A stretch of DNA of 16,672 nucleotides from an uncultured Prevotella sp. Its GTDB lineage: Bacteria > Bacteroidota > Bacteroidia > Bacteroidales > Bacteroidaceae. How positions within the stretch are numbered: position 1 is the first letter of the stretch; every line of letters starts with the position of its first letter. A model generated the notes under the pieces. That model ran no database searches. It saw only the letters and a list, made by a program, of their open reading frames with translations, and was not told the DNA's origin. The position numbers and the translations under genes were made by a program. Where the stretch lies: NCBI GenBank assembly GCA_900772835.1, contig CAAGSA010000057.1:1-16672 (forward strand), read 5' to 3'. Below are positions 15,790 to 16,672 of the stretch, one piece after another.

Positions 15790-16358
15790 AAAAACGAACA
15801 TAACTCCATTGCTGTCACGTAATATTCCAGCAAAGCATTCCTATCACCCCCCCCGTTTTTAACATTCTGTTACACTAGAAGTGTTAAAATCCGGACTCGC
15901 CAACTCTCTGAGAATCGAATATTTTCGACGAAAAGAATTTTTGTACGTAAAAAACGAAAAATTTCGCAATTTCTCCAACCGTCTGTGTTTCAACGTAATA
16001 CAAAATCCACAATCAAAGAATACGGCAAATTTCACCGTCATTCATATTGAACGCTTTAACCGTTCAATATGAACGATCAAAAAGTTTTTGCTTAACGCAT
16101 GGGGGTATAAACCGTTTTGGAGCCCCAAAATGCCTGTTTCTGCAACCATCCAGTCTACATCCTTCAAATTTCCACGCCATCAATTTCGCCGCCAAACCAC
16201 GCAACGGTAAACAACAGACGATAACAGCATTTAATAATGTAAACAATTTTGTTTTGCGCGTGTTAAAATCACGACGCACAAGCCTAAACGAATGTTAACA
16301 GAAAAGAAGGACAGCATTAAAAAACTCTTTACAATGGGATGATGACGATGAAATTTTG
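15790..16358. other. Gene-free AT-rich region with inverted repeats
   Basis: No reading frame here has a start region, composition or motif that looks like a gene. The stretch contains an 8-base C tract (15847-15854), an imperfect inverted repeat at 15859-15887 (TTAACA...TGTTAA), a perfect 13-bp inverted repeat at 16041-16073 and a small hairpin (TTTTGG/CCAAAA) at 16115-16130. The 11-mer GTGTTAAAATC occurs at 15881 and again at 16260. Confidence 0.6.
16041..16073. repeat. Perfect 13-bp inverted repeat, possible operator
   Basis: TTCATATTGAACG (16041-16053) is exactly complementary to CGTTCAATATGAA (16061-16073), with a 7-base spacer. No T-run follows on either strand, so a dimeric regulator site or an RNA hairpin is more likely than a terminator. 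Confidence 0.7.
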
Positions 16359-16366
16359 TAAGTTTG
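16359..16366 (+). promoter_or_regulatory. Candidate -7 box (TAAGTTTG) facing right
   Basis: TAAGTTTG matches the Bacteroidota -7 consensus TAnnTTTG exactly. The region 19-21 bases upstream does not contain a clear TTTG, so the -33 element is weak. A start near 16373 would transcribe the structured stretch that follows. Confidence 0.45.
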
Positions 16367-16372
16367 CACCAG

Positions 16373-16570
16373 TAAACTGAAAAAAGGCAGTTCCTTCTGC
16401 ATGGTCTTCCAACAGGTTCGTTGGTGTATCGGGTGGCACTTCCGCTTTTGTAGGAAAACCGCATGGTAAAGAGAACTTGTTCGACAGAATGAAATCTTCC
16501 CTGGCAATAAAGGCAGGAAAGTGGTATTGATGAGTATTCACCAATTGCAGCCAACCGCCATACGGCGGTC
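16373..16570 (+). ncRNA. Possible structured RNA, type unknown (6S-like or leader RNA)
   Basis: The segment after the TAAGTTTG box has no good protein frame but pairs end to end. GGCAGTT (16386-16392) pairs with AACCGCC (16553-16559) at six of seven positions, and CTGCA plus TGG (16397-16404) pairs with CCA and TGCAG (16541-16550), leaving a two-base bulge. Inside are a CCAAC/GTTGG hairpin (16409-16424) and a 7-of-8 stem, CTTCCCTG (16496-16503) with CAGGAAAG (16514-16521). A long closed rod of about 175 nt recalls 6S RNA, but I cannot recognise the sequence. A leader of a gene to the right of the window is the alternative. Confidence 0.35.
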
Positions 16571-16672
16571 AGACTATTTGCACAGTAAATGTGTTTTACT
16601 ATCATTCATACGATAAGCGGTAATCTGCAAAACAATGATTATCAAAAGAAAGAGTCCGTTCGTGATGAATGG
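16571..16672. other. Window end, no gene identified
   Basis: This last stretch contains a small AGTAAA/TTTACT hairpin (16584-16600) and no supported coding start. If a gene is served by the promoter at 16359, it begins beyond the window. Confidence 0.5.

Noticed and set aside
15730..15801. Upstream in-frame extension of the LRR gene by 24 codons
   Set aside because: This segment contains the -7 and -33 elements, and the inner ATG at 15729 gives a standard signal peptide.
16373..16570. tmRNA or RNase P RNA
   Set aside because: I found neither a tRNA-like end with CCA nor the conserved GAGGAAAGTCCGGGC-type core of RNase P RNA.
16231..16605. A 124-codon frame on the - strand near the window end
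   Set aside because: The translation has no domain or signal, is rich in Cys and Arg unlike the neighbours, and overlaps the stretch with long-range RNA pairing and a promoter on the other strand.

Overview
This window looks like chromosomal DNA of a gut Bacteroidales, most likely Prevotella or a close relative. The evidence is a promoter with a Bacteroidota-type -7 box (TAnnTTTG) and -33 element, a BspA-like leucine-rich repeat protein, weak or absent Shine-Dalgarno sites, and a Prevotella-style C-terminal tail (YNLAGQRV...KGI...NGKK) on secreted proteins. The genus is an inference. I see no rRNA, tRNA, transposase, phage gene or CRISPR array.

Layout. (1) 4-2863, + strand: a secreted protein of unknown function, then a secreted PL1-type pectate lyase with a calcium-binding-like C-terminus; each is followed by a good intrinsic terminator. 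(2) 2864-3240: a gene-free convergent intergenic region with a terminator for each side and a degenerate 26-bp direct repeat. (3) 3241-13533, - strand: a compact four-gene operon, transcribed in the order sugar-porter MFS transporter, cytoplasmic GH78-type alpha-L-rhamnosidase, GH138-like lipoprotein (probable alpha-galacturonidase), and a 1358-residue enzyme combining a five-bladed-propeller glycosidase domain (GH137-like) with a GH2 domain and a malectin-like module. (4) 13534-13926: the operon leader, with overlapping inverted repeats, and the terminator of the next gene. (5) 13927-15729, - strand: a secreted BspA-like LRR_5 protein with a clear promoter. (6) 15730-16672: no convincing protein gene, but a promoter, a perfect palindrome, and a 3' part that folds like a structured RNA.

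How it fits together. The theme is pectin. The pectate lyase would cut homogalacturonan. The order GH138-like then GH137/GH2 is, as I recall, the same pair as BT_0997/BT_0996 in the Bacteroides thetaiotaomicron rhamnogalacturonan-II (RG-II) locus, and a GH78 enzyme (BT_1001) belongs to that system as well. The operon therefore probably trims RG-II side chains. No SusC/SusD pair or regulator lies inside the window. Instead there is an inner-membrane sugar porter directly upstream of a rhamnosidase without a signal peptide, which suggests that a rhamnosyl oligosaccharide is imported and cleaved in the cytoplasm. Family assignments come from reading motifs and domain order, not from searches.
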